This document shows positions 45,848 to 53,614 of a DNA stretch of 64,000 nucleotides, piece after piece. This DNA comes from Bacteroidales bacterium UBA3297 (GTDB lineage: Bacteria; Bacteroidota; Bacteroidia; Bacteroidales; Paludibacteraceae): assembly GCA_002362105.1 (NCBI GenBank), contig DETD01000004.1:56553-120552 (forward strand), in the 5' to 3' direction. Numbering within the stretch: the first letter of the stretch is position 1; the number at the start of each line of letters is the position of its first letter. The notes under the pieces are model-generated. The model was not told the DNA's origin, searched no databases, and saw only the letters and a list, made by a program, of their open reading frames with translations. The position numbers and the translations under genes are program-made.

Positions 45848-47095
45848 ATGGATATTCTTGAAAACATATATGGTATGACTGCCATCGGCAAGCTAATTGC
45901 CGATCCGTCATACATAGTAATGATAGCCTTGGGCTTTGTCTTACTATACCTAGGTATAAAGAAACAATTCGAGCCCCTTTTGCTAGTTCCAATCGCATTC
46001 GGTGTACTCTTGGCCAACTTCCCCGGTGGAGGTCTTGGTGTAATTGCAGCCGATGGTGAGGGATGCGTTGAATACTTGAAAAACGGCGTAATGGTCAGAC
46101 AGAACATCTACGAAGACATGACTATTCCTGAAATAGCGCACGATCTTGGTATTATGAATATGCTCTATTACGCATTGATTAAGTCTGGTCTTCTTCCACC
46201 AATCATCTTTATGGGTGTAGGTGCTTTGACTGACTTCGGACCAATGTTGAGAAATTTGAAGTTGGCCATCTTCGGTGCTGGTGCACAGTTCGGAATCTTC
46301 GCAGTATTGATTGTTGCAAGCCAGTGTGGCTTCGATATGAAGGAAGCCGGTTCACTTGCTATTATCGGTGGTGCCGATGGTCCTACCGCCATCTTCACAA
46401 CCTTGAAGTTGGCACCTCACATGTTGGGTCCAATCGCTATCGCAGCCTACTCTTATATGGCATTGGTGCCTGTTATCATTCCTTTGGTGGTTAAGTTGAC
46501 CTGTTCAAAAGAAGAGCTCAGCATCAACATGAAGGAACAAGACAAGCTCTACCCTAACAAGACCGAATTTAAGAACATGCAGGCTCTTAAGATTCTGTTT
46601 CCAATCGTAGTCACCACCATCGTGGCCATCATCGTTCCAGACGCAGTATCGCTGATTGGTATGCTGATGTTCGGTAACCTGATTAAGGAGATTGGAAACA
46701 GCACATCACGCTTGTTCCAGACAGCATCAAACGGCATCATGAACACTGCAACAATCTTCTTGGGACTCTGCGTAGGTGCTACTATGACCGTAGATGCCTT
46801 CTTGAACCTGAAGACTATCGGTATCGTTGCAGGTGGTTTCTGTGCATTCGGTTTGTCTATCTTCGGCGGCATCTGCTTGGCAAAGGTTTACAACCTGTTT
46901 GCCAAAAAGAAGATCAATCCGCTTATCGGTGCAACTGGTTTGAGCGCTGTTCCTATGGCTTCTCGTGTTGCTAACGATATCGCTTTGAAGTACGATCCAA
47001 AGAACCACGTGTTGAACTACTGTATGTCTTCAAACGTAGCTGGTGTTATCGGTTCTGCAGTTGCTGCAGGTATCTTGATTTCATTCTTAGGCTAA
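45848..47095 (+). CDS. oadB: Oxaloacetate decarboxylase beta subunit, sodium pump
   Basis: 415 residues, about ten membrane segments. Decarboxylates carboxybiotin and pumps sodium outward. Key motif GGADGPTAI contains the conserved Na-binding Asp. SSNVAGVIGSAVAAG near the C-terminus contains the conserved Asn and Ser. Last of oadG-oadA-oadB (gaps 66 and 7 bases) and followed by a very strong terminator. With oadA it would conserve energy during fermentation of dicarboxylic acids. Confidence 0.95.
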   Translation: MDILENIYGMTAIGKLIADPSYIVMIALGFVLLYLGIKKQFEPLLLVPIAFGVLLANFPGGGLGVIAADGEGCVEYLKNGVMVRQNIYEDMTIPEIAHDLGIMNMLYYALIKSGLLPPIIFMGVGALTDFGPMLRNLKLAIFGAGAQFGIFAVLIVASQCGFDMKEAGSLAIIGGADGPTAIFTTLKLAPHMLGPIAIAAYSYMALVPVIIPLVVKLTCSKEELSINMKEQDKLYPNKTEFKNMQALKILFPIVVTTIVAIIVPDAVSLIGMLMFGNLIKEIGNSTSRLFQTASNGIMNTATIFLGLCVGATMTVDAFLNLKTIGIVAGGFCAFGLSIFGGICLAKVYNLFAKKKINPLIGATGLSAVPMASRVANDIALKYDPKNHVLNYCMSSNVAGVIGSAVAAGILISFLG

Positions 47096-47113
47096 TTTTA
47101 AGACGCATATAAT

Positions 47114-47152
47114 ACAAAAACCTTGCAAAGCAATTTGCAAGGTTTTTTGTTT
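47114..47152 (+). terminator. Terminator of the oad operon
   Basis: ACAAAAACCTTGCAAA (47114-47129) pairs with TTTGCAAGGTTTTTTGT (47134-47150). Strong and symmetric, so it may also act on the minus strand. Confidence 0.9.
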
Positions 47153-47529
47153 CTTTATGTAAAAGGGGAAATGAAGGAAAACTATTATAGGATAGACCAT
47201 AAACGAAACAGAATAAGTGTGGGCACGGAAACACCCAAAGGCACTAACGGGAGGCACATGAAAGGTGCATATAGGGTTATCGTTAGCTTCACATTCCCAT
47301 AAACCATACTTGTCCCAGTTGTATTTAAGTGTTGGCCTTACGTTAATATCTAATACCTTGGTAGGCGAATTTAAAGAAAAAGGCTTTTGGGAAAATTTTG
47401 TCCGTTCATACAATGTAGAGTTGGTACTTAGAATAATCTCCTAAGCCACAACCATTGATTGTAAACATAAAAACAATAATGCAAAGACAACATTCTACAT
47501 TTCTGAATGCAATTAACTTGTTGTATTAT
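47153..47529 (-). other. Gene-poor stretch with a possible YD-repeat gene remnant
   Basis: No intact gene. A 108-codon minus frame (to 47413) has no ATG start, only TTG. It contains a short stretch, KYNWDKYGLWECEANDNP, that looks like one unit of the YD-type repeats in the next gene. I read it as a weak candidate for a decayed paralogue, not a gene. Confidence 0.3.
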
Positions 47530-48432
47530 TCAATAATATACATATTCATAGACGACGCCTTCAGTCATAATGCCTGTATTTGACGCTGTGACTTTAGAAC
47601 TTACATTCCCATAACGATCATACTTATAACTCTCTTTATGGTCCAATGAACCATCAGCGTTGTATTCGCATATTTCTATCTGATTGCCATCATTGTCGTA
47701 GCTAAATTTTTTCGTGTAATACAAACTGTCGTTTGGCGTGTATGCATTTTCTTCAATGTTTTGACCTTTATCGTCATATTTGTATGTATGTTTCATAAAT
47801 AAACAGCCGTCTGAATTGTAAGAGCAATACTCAGTCTTATAGCCATCTACATCATATTTGTATGTATTCTTCCATTGAGGCTTTCCATTAAAAACCTGTG
47901 AGTATTCTATTTTATTTCCATTGTCATCATACTTATTGTTATAGTTATAGACATCACACTTGCCGTCTGATCTTAATTCAATACTTTCTATGATTTTTCC
48001 ATTTTCATCATACTTTTTAATGATTCTCAATATTGGACTATTGTTGAGATAAACAAATTGTTCAGATTCAGTGCGATCATTATTGTACTTGAAATAGCTC
48101 TTAGATACTTCCCATTCTGGTCCTAAAAACACAGAGTCCAAACGTTCGTTTCCATCTCTATTGTATTTGATGATTTGCTTAAACGTCAAACTGCCATCAT
48201 TAGAATATCCGCAACGTTTAATGCGATTGCCGTCCTCGTCGTAACAAGTAAAAAAAGCCAAATAATCCTTACAAAGGATACTATCTCTTTGTATTGCGAC
48301 ATATTCCTTTACCTCTTTTACAGGACCTTTCAAATCATCCTTCTGACCTGCAATTGTCCTTTGGTTTTCCGGAGAAGAAGATGATAGCATTAGAATAGCT
48401 ATCGCCAAAAATAAATCCTTAATTATATTCAT
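47530..48432 (-). CDS. Secreted YD-repeat (RHS-like) protein of unknown function
   Basis: 300 residues. Signal peptide MNIIKDLFLAIAILMLSSSS. At least seven YD-like repeats of about 22 residues follow, each with K-Y/F-D-x-D/N-G-N (for example KYDDNGNKIEYSQVFNGK and KYDRYGNVSSKV). Such short repeats form elongated beta structures; no toxin or peptidase domain is attached. Codons are more AT-rich than in neighbouring housekeeping genes, and it sits amid broken genes, suggesting an accessory origin. Function unknown. Confidence 0.7.
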   Translation of the reverse strand: MNIIKDLFLAIAILMLSSSSPENQRTIAGQKDDLKGPVKEVKEYVAIQRDSILCKDYLAFFTCYDEDGNRIKRCGYSNDGSLTFKQIIKYNRDGNERLDSVFLGPEWEVSKSYFKYNNDRTESEQFVYLNNSPILRIIKKYDENGKIIESIELRSDGKCDVYNYNNKYDDNGNKIEYSQVFNGKPQWKNTYKYDVDGYKTEYCSYNSDGCLFMKHTYKYDDKGQNIEENAYTPNDSLYYTKKFSYDNDGNQIEICEYNADGSLDHKESYKYDRYGNVSSKVTASNTGIMTEGVVYEYVYY

Positions 48433-48552
48433 TTAAAAATTATGTCTATAAATCTGTTACATGGCACTGGATCCATCGGCTTTCTTAAAACCGCAGTGCT
48501 CGTAAAAATCATGCCATATTTATTCTCCAAATTCAAATTTAGTCATTTATTG
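48433..48552 (-). other. Short acetyltransferase-like fragment next to the YD-repeat gene
   Basis: On the minus strand, 48457-48516 reads IWHDFYEHCGFKKADGSSAM then stop. It resembles the C-terminal FYExxGF segment of GNAT acetyltransferases. The frame is interrupted by a TAA just upstream. Too short to be sure; probably a remnant. Confidence 0.25.
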
Positions 48553-49094
48553 CTATTTAAATGTCATCAACTTGACAACAACTTGGGATTGTTCCATATC
48601 TTTGGTCTTATATTGCCAGAGAATATTACTACCTGGGGCAAGAATCTCTTCGAAACATTCTAAGACTTCGGTAATATCTGTATACATCCAATTGGAAATA
48701 CAACTTTCCATTCATAGGTTGGATGCTTACACGTGAGGAAATAATATACTAAGTTTTTTGTCAAAAAGAACCTGAGAGAATCCAATCCTCCTATGAAAAC
48801 TGCCCTATTTATAAGATAGTCATCTTCACCGCAATCAGAATCATTACTGCCAATAGGCACTGCATCTCCTTTATAAACCGGTTCTCCCGCACTTGCAAAC
48901 AGTTGGAGTTTACAGTCTCAAAAATACAGCTAAAGGTTTAAACTGCAGTATGCTTCAATAAATTTATACCATTTTTCTCTTAGTTCTGCTTTCATTTCAG
49001 GAGAATACTCGCTATACTTTTCCTTTTATGAAAGGAAATCTTCAAATGCCTTTTCCATTGTATCGAAATACTTTTTTAAGTCATTTTCTTCCAT
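48553..49094 (-). pseudogene. Broken gene of unknown function (about 180 codons, several lesions)
   Basis: It starts MEENDLKKYFDTMEKAFEDF at 49094. A TAA interrupts it at 49026-49028, and the same frame then continues KEKYSEYSPEMKAELREKWY. A frameshift leads into KLQLFASAGEPVYKGDAVPI, then DYLINRAVFIGG and KHPTYEWKVVFPIG. A second shift near 48690 leads to YTDITEVLECFEEILAPGSN, and the gene ends at a TAG at 48553-48555. Stitched together it looks like a real soluble protein, but the family is not recognised. Confidence 0.6.
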
Positions 49095-49231
49095 ACTCGC
49101 ATTTTTTTGGGTTTGTCCAAAGAAAAACGAAGTTCATACAAAACGAAAGTTTAACCATAAAAATCTATCTATAGAATTACAAAGTAACTGCAAGTTTTTT
49201 ACCTTTACACAATACTAACGAGACACCGTAA
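49095..49231. other. Intergenic stretch before the membrane protein gene
   Basis: AT-rich. A weak -7 element TACCTTTA (49200-49207) lies 24 bases before the ATG at 49232. Nothing else seen. Confidence 0.3.
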
Positions 49232-50317
49232 ATGAAATATATAAAGTTTGTTGCGCTAATTCTCCTGTTCCATTTCACAACAACATCCGCCTGCAGGAAG
49301 CCAAACTGTCCGGAGCCAGAAGGTTTTCTCCCAAACAGTTTCGACTGTAAAATACAAGCAAAAGGGATAAGCGAATTTTATGTTGCTATACTCGACTCTA
49401 CCGTGATTTCTTCTGGAAATCAAATAAACACTCTTAAACAAATTGAGCAAGAGGTGGAAAAATGGATGACAAATGGAATGCCATTCGTTGTAAGTGAAGC
49501 CGGAGATACCAGCTACATAGCAGATTCAGAAGACTACAGAAAATCAATAAACAAATTCGACAGCCTCTATATATTAAAATGTAGTGTTCCCGACTCAATA
49601 CAGTTAAAGAATCCAGAAACTGTCAAATGTAAAGACACAGCAGCATATAAAATATTTGGAAGGCTAGATCCCTATTTATGGAGAAGGGCAAACAATGGAG
49701 AAATACTGCTAACAGACAGCATCTATTTATTGAATGGGTACTACAAAGTAGTAATATATGACCCTTTAGCAGATTGGTATTATGTAAGTCCTTTAACAAA
49801 CGAAAGAAAAATCACTTTAAACGAGGACGGGGAATGGGAAATTCACACTAACAATAAGGACTACCCCACACCTCAAAAAACGCCATTTCTCAAGGTACTG
49901 CTCTTTATTCTATGCTTATTGATTATAGAATCTATTAGGATAAGTATTCCCATTCTTTACGGCGGCATAAGGAACCGAGCTAAACTTAGAACCATCGCGT
50001 TCTGGAGTGTAGCGACTATTATATTTCCTTCAATACTAACCTCGGAAGTGGTATTCAATTGTACTGGAGATGCGATAGTATTTTATTTTATAATACTTGC
50101 GATTATACTTCTCCTCGTCTGTGTTTTTGAAACGATGGTGTTTTTCCATCTGTTAAAGACAGAAGACGAGAAAAATTCTAAAAACATACCGAACTACAAC
50201 ATAGTCAGCAACAAAACATTACTGCGCACAACTAGAACAGTAAAGAGCCTTGTTATAAGTGTTACAGATGCCATTATAACCTTCCTATTACTGTCTACAA
50301 TCTGTTTTATACTTTGA
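49232..50317 (+). CDS. Membrane protein of unknown function with exported N-terminal domain
   Basis: 361 residues. Signal peptide MKYIKFVALILLFHFTTTSA just before a Cys (possibly lipidated). An exported domain to about residue 220 follows, with four Cys. The C-terminal third has about four hydrophobic segments (for example FLKVLLFILCLLIIESI and VFYFIILAIILLLVCVF). No family recognised. AT-rich codons and position in the decay zone suggest accessory DNA. Confidence 0.65.
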   Translation: MKYIKFVALILLFHFTTTSACRKPNCPEPEGFLPNSFDCKIQAKGISEFYVAILDSTVISSGNQINTLKQIEQEVEKWMTNGMPFVVSEAGDTSYIADSEDYRKSINKFDSLYILKCSVPDSIQLKNPETVKCKDTAAYKIFGRLDPYLWRRANNGEILLTDSIYLLNGYYKVVIYDPLADWYYVSPLTNERKITLNEDGEWEIHTNNKDYPTPQKTPFLKVLLFILCLLIIESIRISIPILYGGIRNRAKLRTIAFWSVATIIFPSILTSEVVFNCTGDAIVFYFIILAIILLLVCVFETMVFFHLLKTEDEKNSKNIPNYNIVSNKTLLRTTRTVKSLVISVTDAIITFLLLSTICFIL

Positions 50318-50398
50318 ACGAAGACAATTGCAAACATGTCGGTACAAAGGATTTTAGATTCATACAAAAAAGATGAGTATGTATTCAATTGTTTTTAA

Positions 50399-50713
50399 AA
50401 AAAGATACGACTTTTAGTTTTGTTGATATTGACATTACTAACGAGAACAAGCTGGGCTGAAGATACGATAGTCGTAGAATCGAAAAACATTCGAATAGAT
50501 AGATATGACGTCGTTCAAGAAAAGTTGTGAGGACGATCCACGTAAACACTTATGAAAGTGCGATAAAATGCGCCTCCTGCAAATTAAAGGCTTACTACGG
50601 GATGATAAAAATCAGTGACGGTTTGGAAAAATGACGGAAAGGGAAAATGTGTGTTTTACGAGAAAAAAAGCCTGTCTACGATAAGAATAGATGTAGATAA
50701 AGCAAACGGGTGA
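50399..50713 (+). pseudogene. Broken small secreted-protein gene
   Basis: A signal peptide without a start codon (KKIRLLVLLILTLLTRTSWA, then EDTIVVESKNIRIDRYDVVQ) is open to a TGA near 50528. The reading continues in a second frame (TIHVNTYESAIKCASCKLKA) to a TGA near 50632. A third frame then reads DGKGKCVFYEKKSLSTIRID to a final TGA at 50711-50713. The in-frame codon before the first Lys is TAA where an ATG is expected. A decayed roughly 105-residue secreted protein is the simplest reading. Confidence 0.55.
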
Positions 50714-50740
50714 AAAGTCGTTGTGACTTCTCACCCGTTC
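50703..50740 (-). terminator. Terminator of the thiamine operon
   Basis: AACGGGTGA-AAAGTC (50705-50719) pairs with GACTTC-TCACCCGTT (50725-50739) just past the thiH stop. The T-tract is poor (TTTGCTTTATC). Confidence 0.65.
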
Positions 50741-50745
50741 ATATT

Positions 50746-51882
50746 TTATTTTGCTAACAGCATTTCCTCGTGGTCGAAACTAGAATCCCAGTTTTTAAAC
50801 ACAGGTTCAAGTCCTCTAGCACGGAGAGCGGCAACCACATCGGCAGTCTTTCTGTCATCGTTAATATGGAACTGCTCCAAACTTTGCGGATAACAAGCAT
50901 AACCACCCGGATCGGTCTTGCTTTCCGCACTCATCGTCGTCACGCCCAGCGCCGCCATATTGTTGCGTATAAACTCAGGTTCGCGCGTAGAGTATGAGAT
51001 ATCGACATCGTGGTCGAAGATGCGCATAGCGAAAGTAACTTGTGCGAGTTCCTTGTCAGACATCACCACATTCGGCTGGAAGCCGCCATTCTCGGAAGGG
51101 CGCATTCTCGGGAAGTTGACACTATATTGTGTCCGCCAGTAATTCTTTTCCAAATAGCGAAGGTGATATGCCATCATGGTAATATCAGTTCGCCAGTCTT
51201 CCAAACCAATCAGCACGCCCATACCAATCTTGTGGACACCAGCTTGGGCCATACGGTCGAACCCGTTGACACGCCATTCGAAAATGGACTTTTGACCTCT
51301 AGGATGGTATTTCTTGTAATTGGCCTCGTGGTAGGTTTCCTGGAAACAAATAACACCATTCATACCGTGTTTCCTGAGTTCAGCATATTCTTCCGACTTC
51401 AGCGGCATAACCTCAATTTGCAGATTATTGAAATAAGGTTTGGCCAAGTCGAGCGCCTTAGCGAGGTAAGGTACACCAGCCATAGCCGGATTCTCGCCAG
51501 TAACAATCAGCAGATTGTCGAAAGGGCCGAGCTGCTTGATAGCCTGGTATTCGCGGACAATCTCGTCTTCCTTGAGAATGATGCGCTTAATTTTGTTTTC
51601 GACATGGAAGCCGCAGTAAACACACGAGTTAGAACACGAATTGGTAATGTAAATAGGAATGAACATATTAATGGTCTTTCCAAACCGCTCGCGCGTGTAC
51701 TTCTGGCTGAGCGCTGCCATCTGTTCCAAATAAGGAGCGGCAGCAGGAGAAATCATAGCCATGAAGTCGTCGACATCACATCTAGACTTGCCCAAGGCTC
51801 TACGCACATCGGCATCGGTCATCGACATGATGCGTTCCGTGGTTTCCTCCCAATCGATTTTACGAATAACGTCACTAAACAT
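50746..51882 (-). CDS. thiH: 2-iminoacetate synthase (thiazole synthesis, radical SAM)
   Basis: Radical-SAM enzyme that cleaves tyrosine to dehydroglycine (2-iminoacetate) for the thiazole of thiamine. 378 residues. The iron-sulfur motif CxxxCxxC is Cys83-Cys87-Cys90 (NSCSNSCVYCGFH). GENP and QETYHEANYKKYHP are typical of ThiH. Last gene of thiG-thiS-thiH, 18 bases after thiS. Confidence 0.95.
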   Translation of the reverse strand: MFSDVIRKIDWEETTERIMSMTDADVRRALGKSRCDVDDFMAMISPAAAPYLEQMAALSQKYTRERFGKTINMFIPIYITNSCSNSCVYCGFHVENKIKRIILKEDEIVREYQAIKQLGPFDNLLIVTGENPAMAGVPYLAKALDLAKPYFNNLQIEVMPLKSEEYAELRKHGMNGVICFQETYHEANYKKYHPRGQKSIFEWRVNGFDRMAQAGVHKIGMGVLIGLEDWRTDITMMAYHLRYLEKNYWRTQYSVNFPRMRPSENGGFQPNVVMSDKELAQVTFAMRIFDHDVDISYSTREPEFIRNNMAALGVTTMSAESKTDPGGYACYPQSLEQFHINDDRKTADVVAALRARGLEPVFKNWDSSFDHEEMLLAK

Positions 51883-51900
51883 TATACCCTGAATTACTTG

Positions 51901-52101
51901 TTAACCTCCGCAAACAGCACGGATAATAATAACATCGTCACCCTCGTTCAGCAGACGGTTCTCCCATTCGGTGCGGGGCACCATATCGTTGTTGACAGCA
52001 ACCGCCACGCCCTTGTCGGGCAGGTTCTGCATATCGGCGAGCAGCTTAACCGAAGCACCTCCAGGCACTTCAACCTTCTCGCCGTTTACCACTATATTCA
52101 T
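51901..52101 (-). CDS. thiS: Sulfur carrier protein ThiS
   Basis: 66-residue beta-grasp carrier. The C-terminal Gly-Gly (AVCGG) is the thiocarboxylation site that donates sulfur to ThiG. Small and complete. Lies 12 bases after thiG. The adenylating partner ThiF is not in this window. Confidence 0.93.
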   Translation of the reverse strand: MNIVVNGEKVEVPGGASVKLLADMQNLPDKGVAVAVNNDMVPRTEWENRLLNEGDDVIIIRAVCGG

Positions 52102-52113
52102 GTTTACTATTGA

Positions 52114-52893
52114 TTAATCGTTCAAGAAAGAAGTTAACGGAGAGCTAGCCTGTGCGGAAAAATCGGCAGACTGAGCGCCCAAACCAGCCAGATAGGCCCG
52201 ACGTCCGGCAACAGAAGCCTCTTTAAAGGCAACCGCCATCTCAACCGGATTGGCAGCGACAGAAATAGCCGTGTTGACCAACACAGCACTGGCACCAATT
52301 TCGAACGCCTTGGCAGCATCGCTAGGAGCACCAATGCCGGCATCGACCACAACAGGGACGGTAGCCTCTTCGATAATAGCCTGTAGGAAGTCGAGTGTAA
52401 CCAACCCCCTATTAGTGCCAATAGGAGCAGCCAACGGCATAACAGTAGCGGCACCAGCCTCGGCCAACCGTTTGCAGAGGACCGGATCGGCCTGACAATA
52501 CGGCAAAACGACAAAACCATCCTTCACCAACTGTTCCGTCGCCTTCAGCGTTTCAACAGGGTCAGGCAGCAGGTAGCGCGGGTCGGGGTGAATTTCCAAC
52601 TTCAGCCAATTCGTGCCGAATGCCTCGCGTGCCATTTTAGCGGCAAAGACAGCCTCTTCGGCATTACGCACGCCCGAAGTGTTGGGAAGCAGCTGTATGT
52701 TTGGCTTGGCAATATGCTGTAGCATATCGTCGGAAGAATCAGACAACTTAATGCGCTTCATAGCCAAAGTGACCATTTCGGTGCCAGAAGCCTCAATAGC
52801 CTTAGCCATTACTTCATTAGAACTAAACTTACCAGTTCCAAGAAACAAGCGAGAAGAAAACTCCTTACCTGCAATAACTAATTTATCGTCCAT
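52114..52893 (-). CDS. thiG: Thiazole synthase ThiG
   Basis: Forms thiazole phosphate from deoxyxylulose phosphate, dehydroglycine and ThiS-thiocarboxylate. 259 residues, TIM barrel. Signatures: LFLGTGKFSSNEVM, TNWLKLEIHPDPRYLLPD with the Schiff-base Lys, and PVVVDAGIGAPSDAAKAFEIG. First gene after the TPP riboswitch. thiC, thiE and thiF are absent here, so the rest of the pathway lies elsewhere. Confidence 0.96.
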   Translation of the reverse strand: MDDKLVIAGKEFSSRLFLGTGKFSSNEVMAKAIEASGTEMVTLAMKRIKLSDSSDDMLQHIAKPNIQLLPNTSGVRNAEEAVFAAKMAREAFGTNWLKLEIHPDPRYLLPDPVETLKATEQLVKDGFVVLPYCQADPVLCKRLAEAGAATVMPLAAPIGTNRGLVTLDFLQAIIEEATVPVVVDAGIGAPSDAAKAFEIGASAVLVNTAISVAANPVEMAVAFKEASVAGRRAYLAGLGAQSADFSAQASSPLTSFLND

Positions 52894-52961
52894 TATTGAA
52901 TATGTATAATTACCAATCTAAAAAGGGGGAACCGGATTTTTTGGAACAAACCGAAGAAGAG

Positions 52962-53038
52962 AAACCGCCTACGCCAGCATTATCTGGATCAGGTTACGGG
53001 TATAATCTCAGCCTGGTGAACCCAAGCACCCCAAACTT
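52962..53038 (-). promoter_or_regulatory. TPP riboswitch (THI element) controlling thiG-thiS-thiH
   Basis: The minus strand reads GGGGTGC, then CTGAGATTATACCCG, ACCTGATCCAGATAATGC and TGGCGTAGG. This is the conserved TPP-binding core, including the CUGAGA and the CCUGAUC...AUAAUGCNGGCGUAG segments. It lies 69 bases before the thiG ATG and after a TAATTTTG promoter element. TPP binding would lower expression. Confidence 0.97.
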
Positions 53039-53063
53039 GTCGTCTCGACCAATTATTTCTAAG

Positions 53064-53071
53064 CAAAATTA
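53064..53071 (-). promoter_or_regulatory. -7 element for the thiamine operon
   Basis: TAATTTTG on the minus strand, a perfect consensus, 26 bases upstream of the riboswitch. Confidence 0.6.
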
Positions 53072-53092
53072 GCAATAACCGACGAGAAAAGC

Positions 53093-53130
53093 AAAAAGGG
53101 GAACTGCAACAGCCGGTTGCAATTCCCCTA
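53093..53130 (-). terminator. Terminator of nrdD-nrdG
   Basis: GGGGAACTGCAAC (53098-53110) pairs with GTTGCAATTCCCC (53116-53128), with one wobble, and is followed on the minus strand by five T. Confidence 0.85.
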
Positions 53131-53143
53131 TAATTTAAGAAAA

Positions 53144-53614
53144 CTATTTTTTCCAGAAACGGAAAGTAATATCAATGAGGAAGCCATCGTCGTCGACCTT
53201 GTACATGTGTTGGTTGGTCGTCTTTTGACTTAGCGGACCGAACCCGGCAATGTAAGGGCCCAGCTTAATGTAGTTGAAAGCCTTTACGTCGACAAACTCG
53301 GGGAGTTCGCTTTTCCCGGAATACCAGGCCGTCTTTAACGCGTTGGCGTAAAACGATTTCACCCACTTCGCCAGCAAGAGGACCCCTTCAGGGTCGTTGT
53401 CGCCTCCCATAAAGGCCACACAAGTGATATCGGACAGATAAGGTTCAATGAGTTCCTTCAACGAATCGGGAGAAAGGACAGAACCAACATCCGACTTCAG
53501 ATATTCGCTATGGCACCCCTTGCAGTTATTCGGACAGTTCGAGATGTTTATCGCCAAAGATACCTCATCGGGCACTTCCTGAAACACTATACTGCAATTT
53601 ACGTACTTCAGCAT
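53144..53614 (-). CDS. nrdG: Anaerobic ribonucleotide reductase activating protein
   Basis: Radical-SAM enzyme that makes the glycyl radical in NrdD. 156 residues. Iron-sulfur motif Cys27-Cys31-Cys34 (ISNCPNNCKGCHSEY). The start MLKYVNCSIVFQEVPDE at 53614 fits the family; an ATG ten codons earlier is possible but less likely. The gene overlaps the end of nrdD by 50 bases. Confidence 0.93.
   Translation of the reverse strand: MLKYVNCSIVFQEVPDEVSLAINISNCPNNCKGCHSEYLKSDVGSVLSPDSLKELIEPYLSDITCVAFMGGDNDPEGVLLLAKWVKSFYANALKTAWYSGKSELPEFVDVKAFNYIKLGPYIAGFGPLSQKTTNQHMYKVDDDGFLIDITFRFWKK

Noticed and set aside
48442..48663. 73-codon plus frame in the decay zone
   Set aside because: It lies opposite the broken minus-strand gene and the acetyltransferase-like fragment, whose composition is more protein-like.
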